From Brachybacterium vulturis (GTDB taxonomy: Bacteria; Actinomycetota; Actinomycetes; Actinomycetales; Dermabacteraceae), in assembly GCF_002407185.1 (NCBI RefSeq), contig NZ_CP023563.1, positions 1,612,001 through 1,676,000 on the forward strand: 64,000 nucleotides of DNA, given 5' to 3'. Position numbers and translations under genes: made by a program. Of this stretch, positions 1-8,415 are shown one piece after another; within the stretch, counting starts at the first letter, position 1, and each line of letters begins with the position of its first letter. The notes beneath the pieces were generated by a model. The model was not told the DNA's origin and searched no databases. It worked only from the letters and a program-made list of their open reading frames with translations.

Positions 1-40
1 TCGCCCGACACCCCTCACCACGAGGGCACCCTGCACGACG

Positions 41-84
41 AGAAGGCCCCCGCCCCGGCAGCAGCCGGTCGCGGGGGCCCTCTC
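41..84 (-). terminator. Candidate intrinsic terminator downstream of greA
   Basis: A 9-bp perfect stem (GGCCCCCGC at 45-53 paired with GCGGGGGCC at 71-79), partly extended on both sides, lies about 35 nt beyond the greA stop. There is no clear U-tract, which is common in high-GC actinobacteria. Confidence 0.55.
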
Positions 85-116
85 CTGCGCGCACTGCTGG
101 TGCGGGCAGCGGCGGC

Positions 117-608
117 TCAGACCTTGTAGGGCGAGGCCTGGAGGATCTCGATCGGGAAGGACTTCCCGTTCGGGGCCGTGTAGTCGACGGAGTCCCCGAC
201 CTTGGAGCCGTGGATCGAGCTTCCCAGCGGCGACTCCGAGGAGTACACCTCGAGGGTGTCGTCGCCGTCGGCGATCTCGCGGTTGCCCAGCAGGAAGGTG
301 CGCTCCTTGCCGGCCATCGAGATGACCACGACCATGCCGGGCTCGACGATGCCGTCGTCCTTCGGCGCCTCGCCGACCACGGCGTTCTTCAGGAGTCGCT
401 GGAGGTCCGAGATCCGGGCCTCCATCTTTCCCTGCTCCTCACGAGCGGCGTGATAGCCGCCGTTCTCCTTGAGGTCCCCTTCGTCGCGAGCCGCGGCGAT
501 GCGCTCGGCGATCTCGGTGCGTCCCGGGCCCTCGAGCTCTGCGAGCTCCTTGGCAAGGCGGTCGTACGCGTCCTGGGTGAGCCAGGCGCCATTCGGCTGG
601 CTGCTCAT
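117..608 (-). CDS. greA: Transcription elongation factor GreA
   Basis: 163 aa, the usual GreA length. The protein binds in the RNA polymerase secondary channel and stimulates cleavage of backtracked transcripts. The N-terminal coiled coil carries the conserved acidic tip region (ARDEGDLKENGGYHAAREEQ, roughly residues 39-58), where the usual 'AEYHAA' reads 'GGYHAA'. The C-terminal FKBP-like domain ends in SPLGSSIHGSKVGDSVDY and SFPIEIL. Its neighbour upstream on the same strand is a DUF4307 gene, and the divergent mca follows, an arrangement shared with mycobacteria (Rv1080c-Rv1082, from memory). A candidate terminator lies just downstream. The 609-882 gap contains no gene that I can see. Confidence 0.97.
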   Translation of the reverse strand: MSSQPNGAWLTQDAYDRLAKELAELEGPGRTEIAERIAAARDEGDLKENGGYHAAREEQGKMEARISDLQRLLKNAVVGEAPKDDGIVEPGMVVVISMAGKERTFLLGNREIADGDDTLEVYSSESPLGSSIHGSKVGDSVDYTAPNGKSFPIEILQASPYKV

Positions 609-811
609 GGGTTCACTCCTGTCGTCCTCAGTAGTGCGCAGGGGAGCGAAGAGCCCCCGATACGCGAATCACGGGGCACATGTCCTCATGCGCCCCGTGT
701 GCGGGTGATGATGATCGGCGAGATGCCGGTTCCGCAATACTTTACACCGCGCAGAACCCTTTCCTGGGGACCCGAGGGCGATTTCGCGGATCGAGTAATC
801 CGGGGCGACGG

Positions 812-829
812 GCCGACAGAACGGTCGGC
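812..829 (-). terminator. Possible terminator after the DUF4307 gene
   Basis: Small hairpin GCCGAC (812-817) / GTCGGC (824-829) with a 6-nt loop, about 55 nt past the stop of the DUF4307 gene. It is the only structured element I can point to in the 609-882 gap apart from a 7-bp stem at 671-698 (ACGGGGC/GCCCCGT). Weak support. Confidence 0.3.
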
Positions 830-882
830 GTCGCAGGCGAGGGGCGCACGACGGCGTCGGGAGGAGTGGCGGGCGGGCGGCC

Positions 883-1275
883 TCAGCGGGTCGTGCAGTC
901 GATGATCTCCGCGGAGACGGCATCGCCCTGGGTGGAGATCTCGACGTGGTGCGCGCTGCGACGGGTCTCCTGCGCAGGAATCTCCGTCTCGACGAAGCCG
1001 ACCTGGGCCCGTCCCTTGTTCAGCGCCTGGATCGTGCACGTCGCCGCGGTGCCGGGGTCCATCGTCACCTGGAAGTCGACGGCGATCACGTCGTCGGCAA
1101 GATGGTCGTACGCGAGGAGCTCCGAGCGGACCGGGTTCTGCGAGACCTGCAGCCCGACGTAGACCACGACCGCCAGGAACGCCGCCGCGCCGAGTGCGAG
1201 GAGCACGCGGGCCGTGCGTCGGCTCACGAGCGGCCCCCCGTAGCGGTCCGCGTGGCGATCAGTGGCATCGTTCAT
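883..1275 (-). CDS. DUF4307 single-pass membrane protein
   Basis: 130 aa from the ATG at 1275 (MNDATDRH...). A longer frame upstream is low-complexity and not needed. A cytoplasmic N-terminus of about 25 residues is followed by one transmembrane helix (VLLALGAAAFLAVVVYVGL) and an extracytoplasmic beta-rich domain with two cysteines (near ATCTIQ and IIDCTTR) that could form a disulfide. This is the layout of the DUF4307 family, whose function is unknown. It sits between greA and the divergent mycothiol amidase gene, the conserved position of this family in actinobacteria. No promoter was identified. Confidence 0.85.
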   Translation of the reverse strand: MNDATDRHADRYGGPLVSRRTARVLLALGAAAFLAVVVYVGLQVSQNPVRSELLAYDHLADDVIAVDFQVTMDPGTAATCTIQALNKGRAQVGFVETEIPAQETRRSAHHVEISTQGDAVSAEIIDCTTR

Positions 1276-1391
1276 GGGCCCAGTCTCCCAGACCGGGGCC
1301 GAGAACTTCCTCCGAGCCGGCGGCCCGGCCACCGAGCCCGCCGCGGTCACGGCCCCCGCCTCCTCCCAGGTGCTGACAGGTGCCGGTGGCG

Positions 1392-1397
1392 TAGGAT
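1392..1397 (+). promoter_or_regulatory. Candidate -10 element upstream of mca
   Basis: TAGGAT at 1392-1397 matches an actinobacterial -10 hexamer. It would give a 5' UTR of about 80 nt ahead of the GTG start at 1488. No convincing -35 lies at 17 nt. Confidence 0.35.
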
Positions 1398-1487
1398 CTG
1401 ACGCTGGTGCGCCGTGACCGCTCCCGCGCGCGACGCATGCACCAGCCCCGTGGGATCCGTCCCCTCCCGCCGTCTCCGAGGAGTCCC

Positions 1488-2399
1488 GTGACCGTCCAGC
1501 TGCCCACCCCCGATGAACCTCTGCGGATGGTGGCCGTCCACGCGCACCCCGACGACGAATCGTCTAAGGGCGCCGGGTCGACTGCGCGCTATGCGCGCGA
1601 GGGCGTCCAGGTCACGGTCATCACCTGCACCGGCGGGGAGCGCGGCGACGTGCTCAACCCGCGCCTGCGCGACGATCCGTCCATGACTCCCGAAGCGCTG
1701 CCCGGGATCCGCCGCCAGGAGATGGAGCGGGCCCGGGAGATCCTCGGTGTGGATCACGAATGGCTGGGCTTCATCGACTCCGGCCTTCCCGAGGGCGACC
1801 CGCTGCCGCCGCTGCCGGCCGGCAGCTTCGCGACGCTCCCCGTCGAGGAGGCCGCCCGGCAGCTGGTCGAGGTCGTGCGTCGGCTGCGTCCCCACGTGAT
1901 GACCACGTACGACGAGAACGGCGGCTATCCGCACCCGGACCACATCCAGGTCAACCGCATCAGCCTGGCCGCCTTCGACCTCGCCGCGGATCCCGCCTTC
2001 GCCCCCGAGCTCGGCGAGCCCTGGGCGATCGCGAAGCTCTACTACGTCAACGGCTTCCACCGGCAGCGGTTCTCGGCGGTGAGCAGGCATCTGCGGGAGG
2101 AGGGCACTCCGAACGAGATGCTGGAACAGATGCTGCAGCACTACGACGAGAGCAGGGACCGGGTGCTGACCACCCGTGTGGACGTGCGCGACTTCCTGGC
2201 GATCCGGGATGATGCGCTGCGCGCCCACGCCACCCAGGTCGATCCCGAGGGACCGTTCTTCCGCATCTCCCACGAGGCCGAGATCGCCGCCTGGGGCACC
2301 GAGGACTTCGAGCTGCACCTCTCCCGCATCGGCGTGAAGCTGCCCGAGGACGACCTGTTCGCCGGTCTGCGCCACCAGCACGTGGAGGCCCGGCCGTGA
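1488..2399 (+). CDS. mca: Mycothiol S-conjugate amidase
   Basis: 303 aa from GTG 1488, chosen because GAGGAG at 1478-1483 precedes it; the frame is open further upstream but without homology. LmbE/PIG-L zinc hydrolase: the metal-binding AVHAHPDDE motif lies near residue 16 and a second HPDH motif in YDENGGYPHPDHI. It cleaves mycothiol-toxin conjugates to a mercapturic acid and GlcN-Ins, and so belongs to mycothiol-based detoxification. The paralogue MshB shares the fold. The greA/DUF4307 neighbourhood and the length favour Mca. The next gene starts inside the stop codon (GTGA), so the two are translationally coupled. Confidence 0.9.
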   Translation: MTVQLPTPDEPLRMVAVHAHPDDESSKGAGSTARYAREGVQVTVITCTGGERGDVLNPRLRDDPSMTPEALPGIRRQEMERAREILGVDHEWLGFIDSGLPEGDPLPPLPAGSFATLPVEEAARQLVEVVRRLRPHVMTTYDENGGYPHPDHIQVNRISLAAFDLAADPAFAPELGEPWAIAKLYYVNGFHRQRFSAVSRHLREEGTPNEMLEQMLQHYDESRDRVLTTRVDVRDFLAIRDDALRAHATQVDPEGPFFRISHEAEIAAWGTEDFELHLSRIGVKLPEDDLFAGLRHQHVEARP

Positions 2400-2827
2400 G
2401 CGGCGCGGGGATTGTGTTCGCCCTCGGCGAGCTGCTGGCCGCCCCGAGCCCCTCGGACGGCGAGGAGTTCACCCCGGTCTCCGTCTCCCCGGGTCTGGCC
2501 GGATTCTTCGCGATGTTCGTGCTCGCAGTGGCCGTCGTGCTGCTGGCGGTCGACATGACCCGACGTACGCGCCGGGTGCAGGCCCGGGCGCGGGTGCAGG
2601 AGCGGATGGCGGCCGAAGAGCGCCGACGGGAGGACGCCGCTGAGCACGAGCGGGCCGACGGTACCGAGCGCGAGCGGACCGACGCCGCTGAGCACGAGCG
2701 GGCTGACGCCGCCGAGCGCGAGCGGACCGACGGCACCGGGCGCGGGCGGACCGATGGCGCGGACGCCGCGGACGCCGACGACGCACCCACGGGCGAGGAC
2801 ACGCCGCCCGCTGACGACCAGCGCTGA
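2396..2827 (+). CDS. Small membrane protein coupled to mca (Rv1083-like position)
   Basis: 143 aa from a GTG that overlaps the mca stop by 4 nt. A short N-terminus is followed by one predicted transmembrane helix (LAGFFAMFVLAVAVVLLAV). The rest is a long, highly charged cytoplasmic tail of repeated HERAD/ERERTD segments, probably helical or disordered, ending in an acidic region. The tail is encoded by a 48-bp direct duplication. The gene occupies the place of Rv1083 in mycobacteria, an uncharacterised protein. Function unknown. Confidence 0.75.
   Translation: MSGAGIVFALGELLAAPSPSDGEEFTPVSVSPGLAGFFAMFVLAVAVVLLAVDMTRRTRRVQARARVQERMAAEERRREDAAEHERADGTERERTDAAEHERADAAERERTDGTGRGRTDGADAADADDAPTGEDTPPADDQR
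2633..2745 (+). repeat. 48-bp direct repeat inside the charged tail gene
   Basis: A unit beginning GACGCCGCTGAGCACGAG starts at 2633 and again at 2681. A third, degenerate partial unit follows. It encodes alternating HERAD and ERERTD peptides and is in frame (48 = 16 codons), so copy number could vary without breaking the gene. Confidence 0.75.
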
Positions 2828-2887
2828 CCCCCGCCCGGCACGCACCTCCGCCCGGTGCTGAGGTCAGTGCAGCGCTGATCATCGGCT

Positions 2888-2931
2888 CAGTGCAGTGCAG
2901 TGCAGTGCAGTGCGGTGCGGTGCGGTGCGGG
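2888..2931. repeat. Pentanucleotide microsatellite between convergent genes
   Basis: About five CAGTG units pass into about four CGGTG units. The tract lies between the end of the mca operon (2827) and the end of the convergent hlyIII gene (2943). It contains no reading frame of interest. Confidence 0.8.
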
Positions 2932-2942
2932 GCCTCGCGTGT

Positions 2943-3920
2943 TCAGGCCACGGCGACCGCGACCGCCGCGAAGTGGCAGCCGAAGCCGATCAGCGTGCCG
3001 GCGTGGAAGATCTCGTGGAAGCCGAACCAGGCTGGTGAGGGATTGGGCCGCTTCAGCGCGTACATGACCGCGCCGGCGGTGTAGGCGAGGCCGCCGATCA
3101 CCAGCAGCCAGACCACGGCCCAGCCCCCGGTGACCTGCAGCTGGGGCATGTAGAAGACAGCCACCCAGCCCAGTGCGATGTATGCGGGGACGTAGATCCA
3201 GCGCGGGGCCCCGGTCCAGAACACCCGGAAGCACACGCCGATCGCGGCACCGCCCCAGGCGATCGCCAACAGGGTGAGCGCTTGGCGCGGCGCCAGCAGT
3301 GCGATGGCCAGCGGGGTGTAGGTGCCGGCGATGATCAGGAAGATGTTCGCGTGGTCGAACCGACGCAGCATGATCGCCCGCTGCGGGGACCAGGTGCCGC
3401 GATGATAGACGGCGCTGACGCCGAACAGCATGCCGGCGGTCAGCACGAACACCGCGCAGGCCAGCCGGATCTGCAAGGTGTCACCGAGGGCGACCAGTCC
3501 CAGCCCGGCCACCACGGTGGCGGGGAAGGCGATCAGATGCAGCATCCCGCGCAGGCGCGGCTTGGGCAGCTGCAGCCCGAGCTGGGTGGCTCGCCGCGCC
3601 ATGGTGCGGGTGAGCGTACGCGGGGCGAAGGGGAAGTTCTCGGCGGTGGGCAGCTCGTCGTCGGCCGGCATCCTGGTGCCGCCGCTCTCCGCGACCGCCG
3701 CCGCGGTCTCGGCGGCGGCGCGGGGGGTGCGGGGGTCGGGCGTCGCGCTCGCCTCTGCCGGCCCGGCCGGGTCGCCGGGTTCGCCTGCCGGTCCGGTCGG
3801 GTCACCGGGGTCACTGGGGTCGCCGAGGTCGCCGGGGTCGCCGGGTTCGCCGGGACCGGCGTGGTCGGGGCGTCGCGGGCCGGGCTGCTCTGCGGCGACG
3901 CGGTGGGGTCCGGAACTCAT
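2943..3920 (-). CDS. Hemolysin III / PAQR-family membrane protein
   Basis: 325 aa. The C-terminal ~220 residues form a seven-helix PAQR/hemolysin III protein with the family signatures SAVYHRG (helix 2), RFDHANIFLIIAGTYTP (helix 3) and FGFHEIFHAG (helix 7); these Ser/His/Asp residues bind zinc in the family. The N-terminal ~105 residues are unusual: a Gly-Asp-Pro-rich stretch (GEPGDPGDLGDPSDPGDP...) coded by an imperfect 9-bp repeat at about 3770-3860. It looks disordered or collagen-like and is absent from typical family members. A start nearer TAENFPFAPRTL cannot be excluded. A palindromic operator-like element abuts the start. Confidence 0.88.
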   Translation of the reverse strand: MSSGPHRVAAEQPGPRRPDHAGPGEPGDPGDLGDPSDPGDPTGPAGEPGDPAGPAEASATPDPRTPRAAAETAAAVAESGGTRMPADDELPTAENFPFAPRTLTRTMARRATQLGLQLPKPRLRGMLHLIAFPATVVAGLGLVALGDTLQIRLACAVFVLTAGMLFGVSAVYHRGTWSPQRAIMLRRFDHANIFLIIAGTYTPLAIALLAPRQALTLLAIAWGGAAIGVCFRVFWTGAPRWIYVPAYIALGWVAVFYMPQLQVTGGWAVVWLLVIGGLAYTAGAVMYALKRPNPSPAWFGFHEIFHAGTLIGFGCHFAAVAVAVA

Positions 3921-3926
3921 GGGTTC

Positions 3927-3948
3927 ACCGTAACCTACGGGACCGTAA
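3927..3948 (-). promoter_or_regulatory. Candidate repressor operator at the hlyIII start
   Basis: Two direct ACCGTAA motifs (3927-3933 and 3942-3948) are spaced 15 nt apart, and the palindrome TACGG-GA-CCGTA sits at 3936-3947. All lie within 28 nt of the ATG. The symmetry suggests a TetR-type regulator; no regulator gene is adjacent. Confidence 0.45.
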
Positions 3949-4139
3949 GTTCATGGTGTGCATGCTGTGCCGATCCGGTGTCGATTTCCGCCGAACGTTC
4001 GGGGAGGGCGCGATGGTCGTCGATAATGGGTGAGCGGGCCGACGGGGTCGGTCGCGACGCACTGCACCGGCGGAGAGCGCCGGTCCGACGCCGCGGCGGG
4101 CAGGTCCGCCGCGACCATCACGAGGGGAAGGACGGCGCG

Positions 4140-4898
4140 ATGGACGACGACGGCCTTCTGTACCGCGTCTACGAGAGGCGCCTCCTCCGCGAGCTCGAGA
4201 GCTTCGAGCTCCCGCAGCACCTGGGCGTGATCGTGGACGGCAACCGCCGCTGGGCGAAGGAGGCGGGGGAGACCACCGAGCACGGCCACCGCGTCGGCGC
4301 CGCGAAGATCCTCGAATTCCTCTCCTGGTGCGATGACCTCGACATCCCGCTGGTCACCGTCTGGATGCTGTCCACCGACAACCTGCGCCGACCGCTCGAG
4401 GAGCTCACCGCTCTCTACGAGATCATCGCCGCCACCATCGGCCGGATCATCGAAGCCGGCTACTGCGTGCGGCTGACCGGGAACGCCGAGGAGCTGCCGG
4501 AGGCGATGCGCGCCGACATCTCCCGCGCACAGGAGCGCACCTCCCCGGAGTCCCAGCTCACGGTCAACGTGGCGATCGGCTACGGCGGGCGCGAGGAGAT
4601 CGTCGACGCCGTGCAGGAGCTGGTGCGGGACCTGGCCGCGCAGGGCCTGGACGGCGAATCCATCGCCGCGGCGGTCAGCATCGACTCCATCGCCGAGCAT
4701 CTCTACACCCGTGGGCAGCCCGATCCGGACCTCATCATCCGCACCTCGGGCGAGCAGCGCCTCTCAGGATTCCTGCTGTGGCAGTCGGTGCACTCCGAGT
4801 ACTGGTTCTGCGAGACCTACTGGCCCGGATTCCGCCGCATCGACCTGCTGCGCGCCCTGCGGAACTTCTGTCTGCGCGAGCGGCGGTTCGGCGCCTGA
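4140..4898 (+). CDS. Short-chain (Z)-isoprenyl diphosphate synthase (UppS family)
   Basis: 252 aa from ATG 4140, preceded by AGGGGAAGGA with about 8-nt spacing; the frame is open far upstream but as a shadow of hlyIII. Cis-prenyltransferase motifs: HLGVIVDGNRRWAKE near residue 28 (catalytic Asp binding diphosphate), a WMLSTDN segment, IGYGGREEIVDA and the C-terminal PDPDLIIRTSGEQRLSGFLLWQ. It condenses isopentenyl diphosphate onto an allylic primer. The position next to hlyIII is that of Rv1086, the Z,E-farnesyl diphosphate synthase feeding decaprenyl phosphate. Product chain length cannot be read from sequence. Confidence 0.9.
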   Translation: MDDDGLLYRVYERRLLRELESFELPQHLGVIVDGNRRWAKEAGETTEHGHRVGAAKILEFLSWCDDLDIPLVTVWMLSTDNLRRPLEELTALYEIIAATIGRIIEAGYCVRLTGNAEELPEAMRADISRAQERTSPESQLTVNVAIGYGGREEIVDAVQELVRDLAAQGLDGESIAAAVSIDSIAEHLYTRGQPDPDLIIRTSGEQRLSGFLLWQSVHSEYWFCETYWPGFRRIDLLRALRNFCLRERRFGA

Positions 4899-5138
4899 GC
4901 AGTCGGCGCTGCCCGGCCGGGTACCGCGTTCGCGCCGCACCGTCCGCCTCTGCGAGGACACTCCCGCCCGCCTCCCCGGAGGTCCGTGTGACCGGTGGCA
5001 CACTGGGGGCATCGGGAGTCCGGCAGAACTTCCGATGACGATCGGGTGAACGTCGGCCCCGCATCCGGTGGGGCTCGCCCGATCGCGGGCGCCCACCGGG
5101 CTAGGGTCCAGGCATCCGCGCGATTCCGGGAGGCTCCC

Positions 5139-6599
5139 ATGGACGAGACGACCATTGCTCGCGAGACGATGCCCGCCGCCGACGGCACCACATCGCTCCC
5201 GCCCACCCGCAGCCCGGAGGCGATCGGGGCTGCGAACCCCGACGGTGCCCCCGTGGTGCCCTCGCTGCTGCCCGGTGCCGCGCAGCAGATGCTCGCCGAT
5301 GTCGAGACGGGCGTGATCACCTACGTCGTGGACACCTCGGTGCTGCTGTCCGACCCGCAGTCCCTGCACCGCTTCGCCGAGCATGACATCGTGCTGCCGA
5401 TCGTGGTCATCACCGAGCTGGAGGCCAAGCGCCACCACCCGGACCTCGGCTACTTCGCCCGTCAGGCGCTGCGAATCCTCGATGACCTCCGCGAGCTGCA
5501 CGGCAACCTCTCCCAGCCGCTACCGATCGGCAAGGACGGCGGCCACGTGCACGTCGAGCTCAACCACATGAGCACCGCCTCCCTGCCGGACGGCTTCCGG
5601 CTCGGCGACAACGACACCCGTATCCTCGCCGTCGCGAAGAACCTCCAGCTCGAGGGCAAGAACGTGGTGCTGGTGTCGAAGGATCTGCCGATGCGCATCA
5701 AGGCCTCGGCCACCGGCGTCCACGCCGAGGAGTACCGGGCCGAGCTCGCCCGCGACCGCGGCTATACCGGCATGGTCACCGCCTCGGTGGATGAGCAGAC
5801 CATGAGCGATCTCTACGACGGCCAGACCGTCGAGGTCCCCGAGGTCGCCCACCATCCGGTGCACACCGGGCTCACCCTCACCAGCCCGCGCGGCTCCGCT
5901 CTGGGCCGGGTCACCCGGGACAAGCAGGTGCGGCTGGTCCCGGGGGACCAGACCGTCTTCGGCGTCTCCGGCCGCTCCGCGGAGCAGCGGGTCGCGATCG
6001 ACCTGCTGCAGGACGAGTCCGTCGGCATCGTCTCGCTCGGCGGTCGCGCGGGCACCGGCAAGAGCGCCCTGGCGCTGTGCGCGGGACTCGAGGCGGTCCT
6101 CGAGCGCCGCACCCAGCGCAGGATCATGGTGTTCCGCCCGCTGTTCGCCGTGGGTGGCCAGGAGCTCGGCTACCTGCCCGGCGACCAGGGCGAGAAGATG
6201 GGCCCCTGGGGTCAGGCCGTCTTCGACACCCTCGGCTCGATGGTCTCGCAGAACGTCATCGATGAGGTGCTCTCCCGCGGCATGCTGGAAGTGCTCCCGC
6301 TGACCCACATCCGCGGCCGCTCCCTCCACGACGCCTTCGTGATCGTGGACGAGGCCCAGTCCCTGGAGCGCAACGTGCTGCTGACCATGCTCTCCCGCAT
6401 CGGCCAGAACTCCCGCGTGGTGCTCACCCACGACGTCGCCCAGCGCGACAACCTCCGCATCGGCCGCTACGACGGGATCGCCTCCGTGGTCGAGGCGCTC
6501 AAGGAGAAGGACCTGTTCGCCCACATGACGCTGCAGCGCTCCGAGAGGTCCAAGGTCGCCGAGCTGGTCACCCACGTGCTGGACGAGCCGATCCCCTGA
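5139..6599 (+). CDS. PhoH2-type PIN-PhoH ribonuclease/helicase
   Basis: 486 aa from ATG 5139 with GGGAGG at 5128-5133. The N-terminal PIN domain begins [13 protein letters not shown] (first acidic residue) with ITELEAKR and [10 protein letters not shown] supplying further acidic positions. The C-terminal PhoH ATPase has Walker [12 protein letters not shown] near residue 305 and Walker B VIVDEAQS, followed by the conserved [14 protein letters not shown]. Characterised mycobacterial PhoH2 proteins unwind and cleave RNA in an ATP-dependent way. Here the gene appears monocistronic, with no upstream phoAT antitoxin-like gene visible. Confidence 0.9.
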   Translation: MDETTIARETMPAADGTTSLPPTRSPEAIGAANPDGAPVVPSLLPGAAQQMLADVETGVITYVVDTSVLLSDPQSLHRFAEHDIVLPIVVITELEAKRHHPDLGYFARQALRILDDLRELHGNLSQPLPIGKDGGHVHVELNHMSTASLPDGFRLGDNDTRILAVAKNLQLEGKNVVLVSKDLPMRIKASATGVHAEEYRAELARDRGYTGMVTASVDEQTMSDLYDGQTVEVPEVAHHPVHTGLTLTSPRGSALGRVTRDKQVRLVPGDQTVFGVSGRSAEQRVAIDLLQDESVGIVSLGGRAGTGKSALALCAGLEAVLERRTQRRIMVFRPLFAVGGQELGYLPGDQGEKMGPWGQAVFDTLGSMVSQNVIDEVLSRGMLEVLPLTHIRGRSLHDAFVIVDEAQSLERNVLLTMLSRIGQNSRVVLTHDVAQRDNLRIGRYDGIASVVEALKEKDLFAHMTLQRSERSKVAELVTHVLDEPIP

Positions 6600-6779
6600 G
6601 GGTGGTCGGGCGGGAGCGCCGCCGCGGGGCAGAGCGGGTCGAGCGGAACGGAGCCCGGGACGGGGTGAGCGTGCCGTGGCGTTGACGGGCGAAGTGGCGC
6701 CGGGCCCGGGACGGATGGGCGTGCCGTGGGGCTGGTGGGCCCGGGTCCGCCACGGGGCCCGGTTCGCGGCGGGGACTCG

Positions 6780-6852
6780 GCATCCGGTGGCGCTCAGCCA
6801 GCATGCGGGGGCCGTATGCGGGGGTGCGTGCTGGCAGAGCGCCAGTGGATGC
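6780..6852. repeat. 75-bp palindromic repeat, copy A
   Basis: Imperfect inverted repeat with 24-nt arms: GCATCCGGTGGCGCTCAGCC... pairs with ...GGCAGAGCGCCAGTGGATGC, about 21 of 24 positions matched. The arms enclose a ~25-nt loop containing CCGTATGCGG. A second copy with the same arms and loop core lies at 8901-8975. It sits in the 6600-7101 gap downstream of phoH2. Its role is unknown: a REP-like element, structured RNA or strong terminator. Confidence 0.8.
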
Positions 6853-6910
6853 AATCGGCCTCCCGGCTCAGGTGTCGTCCTGGCCGGTGAGCGGGTGCGG
6901 ATGGGTCTGC

Positions 6911-7000
6911 CTGAGGGCGGGTGTGCTGAGGGCGGGTGTGGTGAGGGCGGGTGTGGTGAGGGCGGGTGTGCTGAGGGCGGGCGTGCTGAGGGCGGGCGGT
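6911..7000 (+). repeat. Six 15-bp tandem repeats
   Basis: Six head-to-tail units of the type CTGAGGGCGGGTGTG, with changes only at the first position and in the last five bases of later units. They lie in the 502-bp gap between phoH2 and the DUF559 gene. The rest of the gap (6600-6780) holds a diverged duplicate of a CCCGGGACGG...GCGTGCCGTGG motif, 53 nt apart, and no gene. Confidence 0.85.
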
Positions 7001-7101
7001 GCCCACTCCGGGTGCGGTCACCTCTCCTCCACAGCGCCGGTCGGTCCACAGTGCTGGCCGTACGCCGACCCCGCGACGGCGTCGATGCTTCCCTCTCTGG
7101 C

Positions 7102-7992
7102 ATGGAGCTCAGGGGCATTCGGCACAAGACACTCCTCCACGCGGACGGAGTCTCTCAGCATGCGGTCCGGCGCTGGTTGGCGAACGGCACGATGAGAAGC
7201 GTCCAACCCTGGTACGTCACGGCGGAGGCGCCGCTGGGCCTTGTCCGGATCCTGCACTTCGGGGTGCGGCCCACCTGTCTGGACGCGGCATCACTGCACG
7301 GGCTGTGGACGCCGCCGCACACCGGCTTCCATGTGTTCCGTCCGCGGCTGCTGCGTGTCGGTGAGGAGCTGCGGAATGCCCGCGCGCACCCTGTGCGGCG
7401 CATGGCGGGGAAGATCATCACGCTGGCCGAGGAGCAGGAGATCATCCTGCACGGTCCCGCGCTCCGATCCTGGCCCGGCTTCGACCCCGTCCCCGCCCTC
7501 GACCTCGTCCTCACCCATGCCGCACACTGCCTCCCCGTAGAGAAGACGGCCGTGCTCTTCGAGTCCGGGCTGCACCGGCGGCTGCTCTCCCGGCGTGAGG
7601 CGGACCGGATCCTGGCCTCGCTGCCGCAGCGGATCCGTCGACCCCTCACCAGGGTCCGGGCGGACGCGGAGTCCGGGACGGAGACGACGGTGCGCTGGTG
7701 GATGGAATCCCGGCACTTCCCCGTGAGACCCCAGGTGCTGTTCCCGGACGGCCGGCGACGGATGGACCTGCTGGTGGGCAGGAGCTGGGTGATCGAATGC
7801 GATGGCCGCGAGTTCCACGACGATCCGCTCAGTTACGACGCGGACCGGGCGCGGGACCTCTACCTGACGTCGCGCGGGTACCGCGTCACGCGGCTTTCCT
7901 GGGAACAGGTGTTCCTGCGCTGGGAGGAGACGCAGGCGATGCTTCTCGCCATCCTCCGCCGCGGGGAGCATCTGGACCCGCCGCGTCGCTGA
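7102..7992 (+). CDS. DUF559/Vsr-like endonuclease-domain protein with AbiEi-like N-terminus
   Basis: 296 aa from ATG 7102; an in-frame GTG at 7051 is an alternative, and neither has a clear Shine-Dalgarno. The N-terminal ~60 residues (GVSQHAVRRWLANGTMRSV.. YVT) resemble the winged-helix part of AbiEi-type antitoxin proteins. The C-terminal ~90 residues have the PD-(D/E)XK-like pattern MDLLVGRSWVIECDGREFH followed by YDADRARDLYLTSRGYRVTRLSW, typical of the DUF559 group. These proteins are very common in actinobacteria and uncharacterised; a DNA-processing role is inference. No partner toxin is next to it. It lies in an accessory patch between two palindrome copies. Confidence 0.75.
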   Translation: MELRGIRHKTLLHADGVSQHAVRRWLANGTMRSVQPWYVTAEAPLGLVRILHFGVRPTCLDAASLHGLWTPPHTGFHVFRPRLLRVGEELRNARAHPVRRMAGKIITLAEEQEIILHGPALRSWPGFDPVPALDLVLTHAAHCLPVEKTAVLFESGLHRRLLSRREADRILASLPQRIRRPLTRVRADAESGTETTVRWWMESRHFPVRPQVLFPDGRRRMDLLVGRSWVIECDGREFHDDPLSYDADRARDLYLTSRGYRVTRLSWEQVFLRWEETQAMLLAILRRGEHLDPPRR

Positions 7993-8022
7993 GGACGTAG
8001 TGACCAGATGGCGGGGCCGCGG

Positions 8023-8415
8023 TCACCGGGGGAGCGGGGTATCCGGCCACGGCTCCCCCGAATCCAGTTCGTCACGCCACTGACTGAGCAGGTCACGTGC
8101 CTCCTGCAGGGCCTTCTCCTTCTCGTCCAGCAGCGCCTCGAGCCCGTCGATGCTCGCGCGGGCAGCGTCGATGCGCGCCCTCACCGAGTGGGTGGAGCTC
8201 TTGGCGGCGAGGAGATCACGAACCTGGTCCAGCCCGAATCCGAGTCCTCGCAGGGTGGAGATCACCTGGAGCTGGTCGAGCACCGCGGGGTCGTAGCGTC
8301 GGGCGCCGCCGCTGGTGCGTCCCGGCACAGGGAGGAGCCCTTCGCGCTCGTAGAAGCGCAGGGTGTCCGGGCTCAGCGCGCTGCGGCGGGAGACCTCACC
8401 GATGGGCAACGACAT
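8023..8415 (-). CDS. MerR-family transcriptional regulator
   Basis: 130 aa. N-terminal MerR helix-turn-helix (PIGEVSRRSALSPDTLRFYE), the wing (ARRYDPAVLDQL) and a C-terminal coiled coil (residues ~75-115) for dimerisation. There are no metal-binding cysteines, so it is not a SoxR/CueR-type sensor; a small-molecule ligand is more likely. It overlaps the end of the upstream membrane-protein gene by 20 nt. The operon promoter has the stretched spacer and palindrome that MerR proteins twist, so autoregulation of the pair is likely. Confidence 0.88.
   Translation of the reverse strand: MSLPIGEVSRRSALSPDTLRFYEREGLLPVPGRTSGGARRYDPAVLDQLQVISTLRGLGFGLDQVRDLLAAKSSTHSVRARIDAARASIDGLEALLDEKEKALQEARDLLSQWRDELDSGEPWPDTPLPR

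Noticed and set aside
1488-2399. MshB (GlcNAc-Ins deacetylase) instead of Mca
   Set aside because: Shares the fold, but the greA/DUF4307 neighbourhood is that of Mca.
4995-5138. Longer phoH2 start
   Set aside because: The upstream part has no homology and the ATG at 5139 has a good Shine-Dalgarno.
6911-7000. CRISPR array
   Set aside because: Units of 15 bp are contiguous, without spacers, and no cas gene is present.
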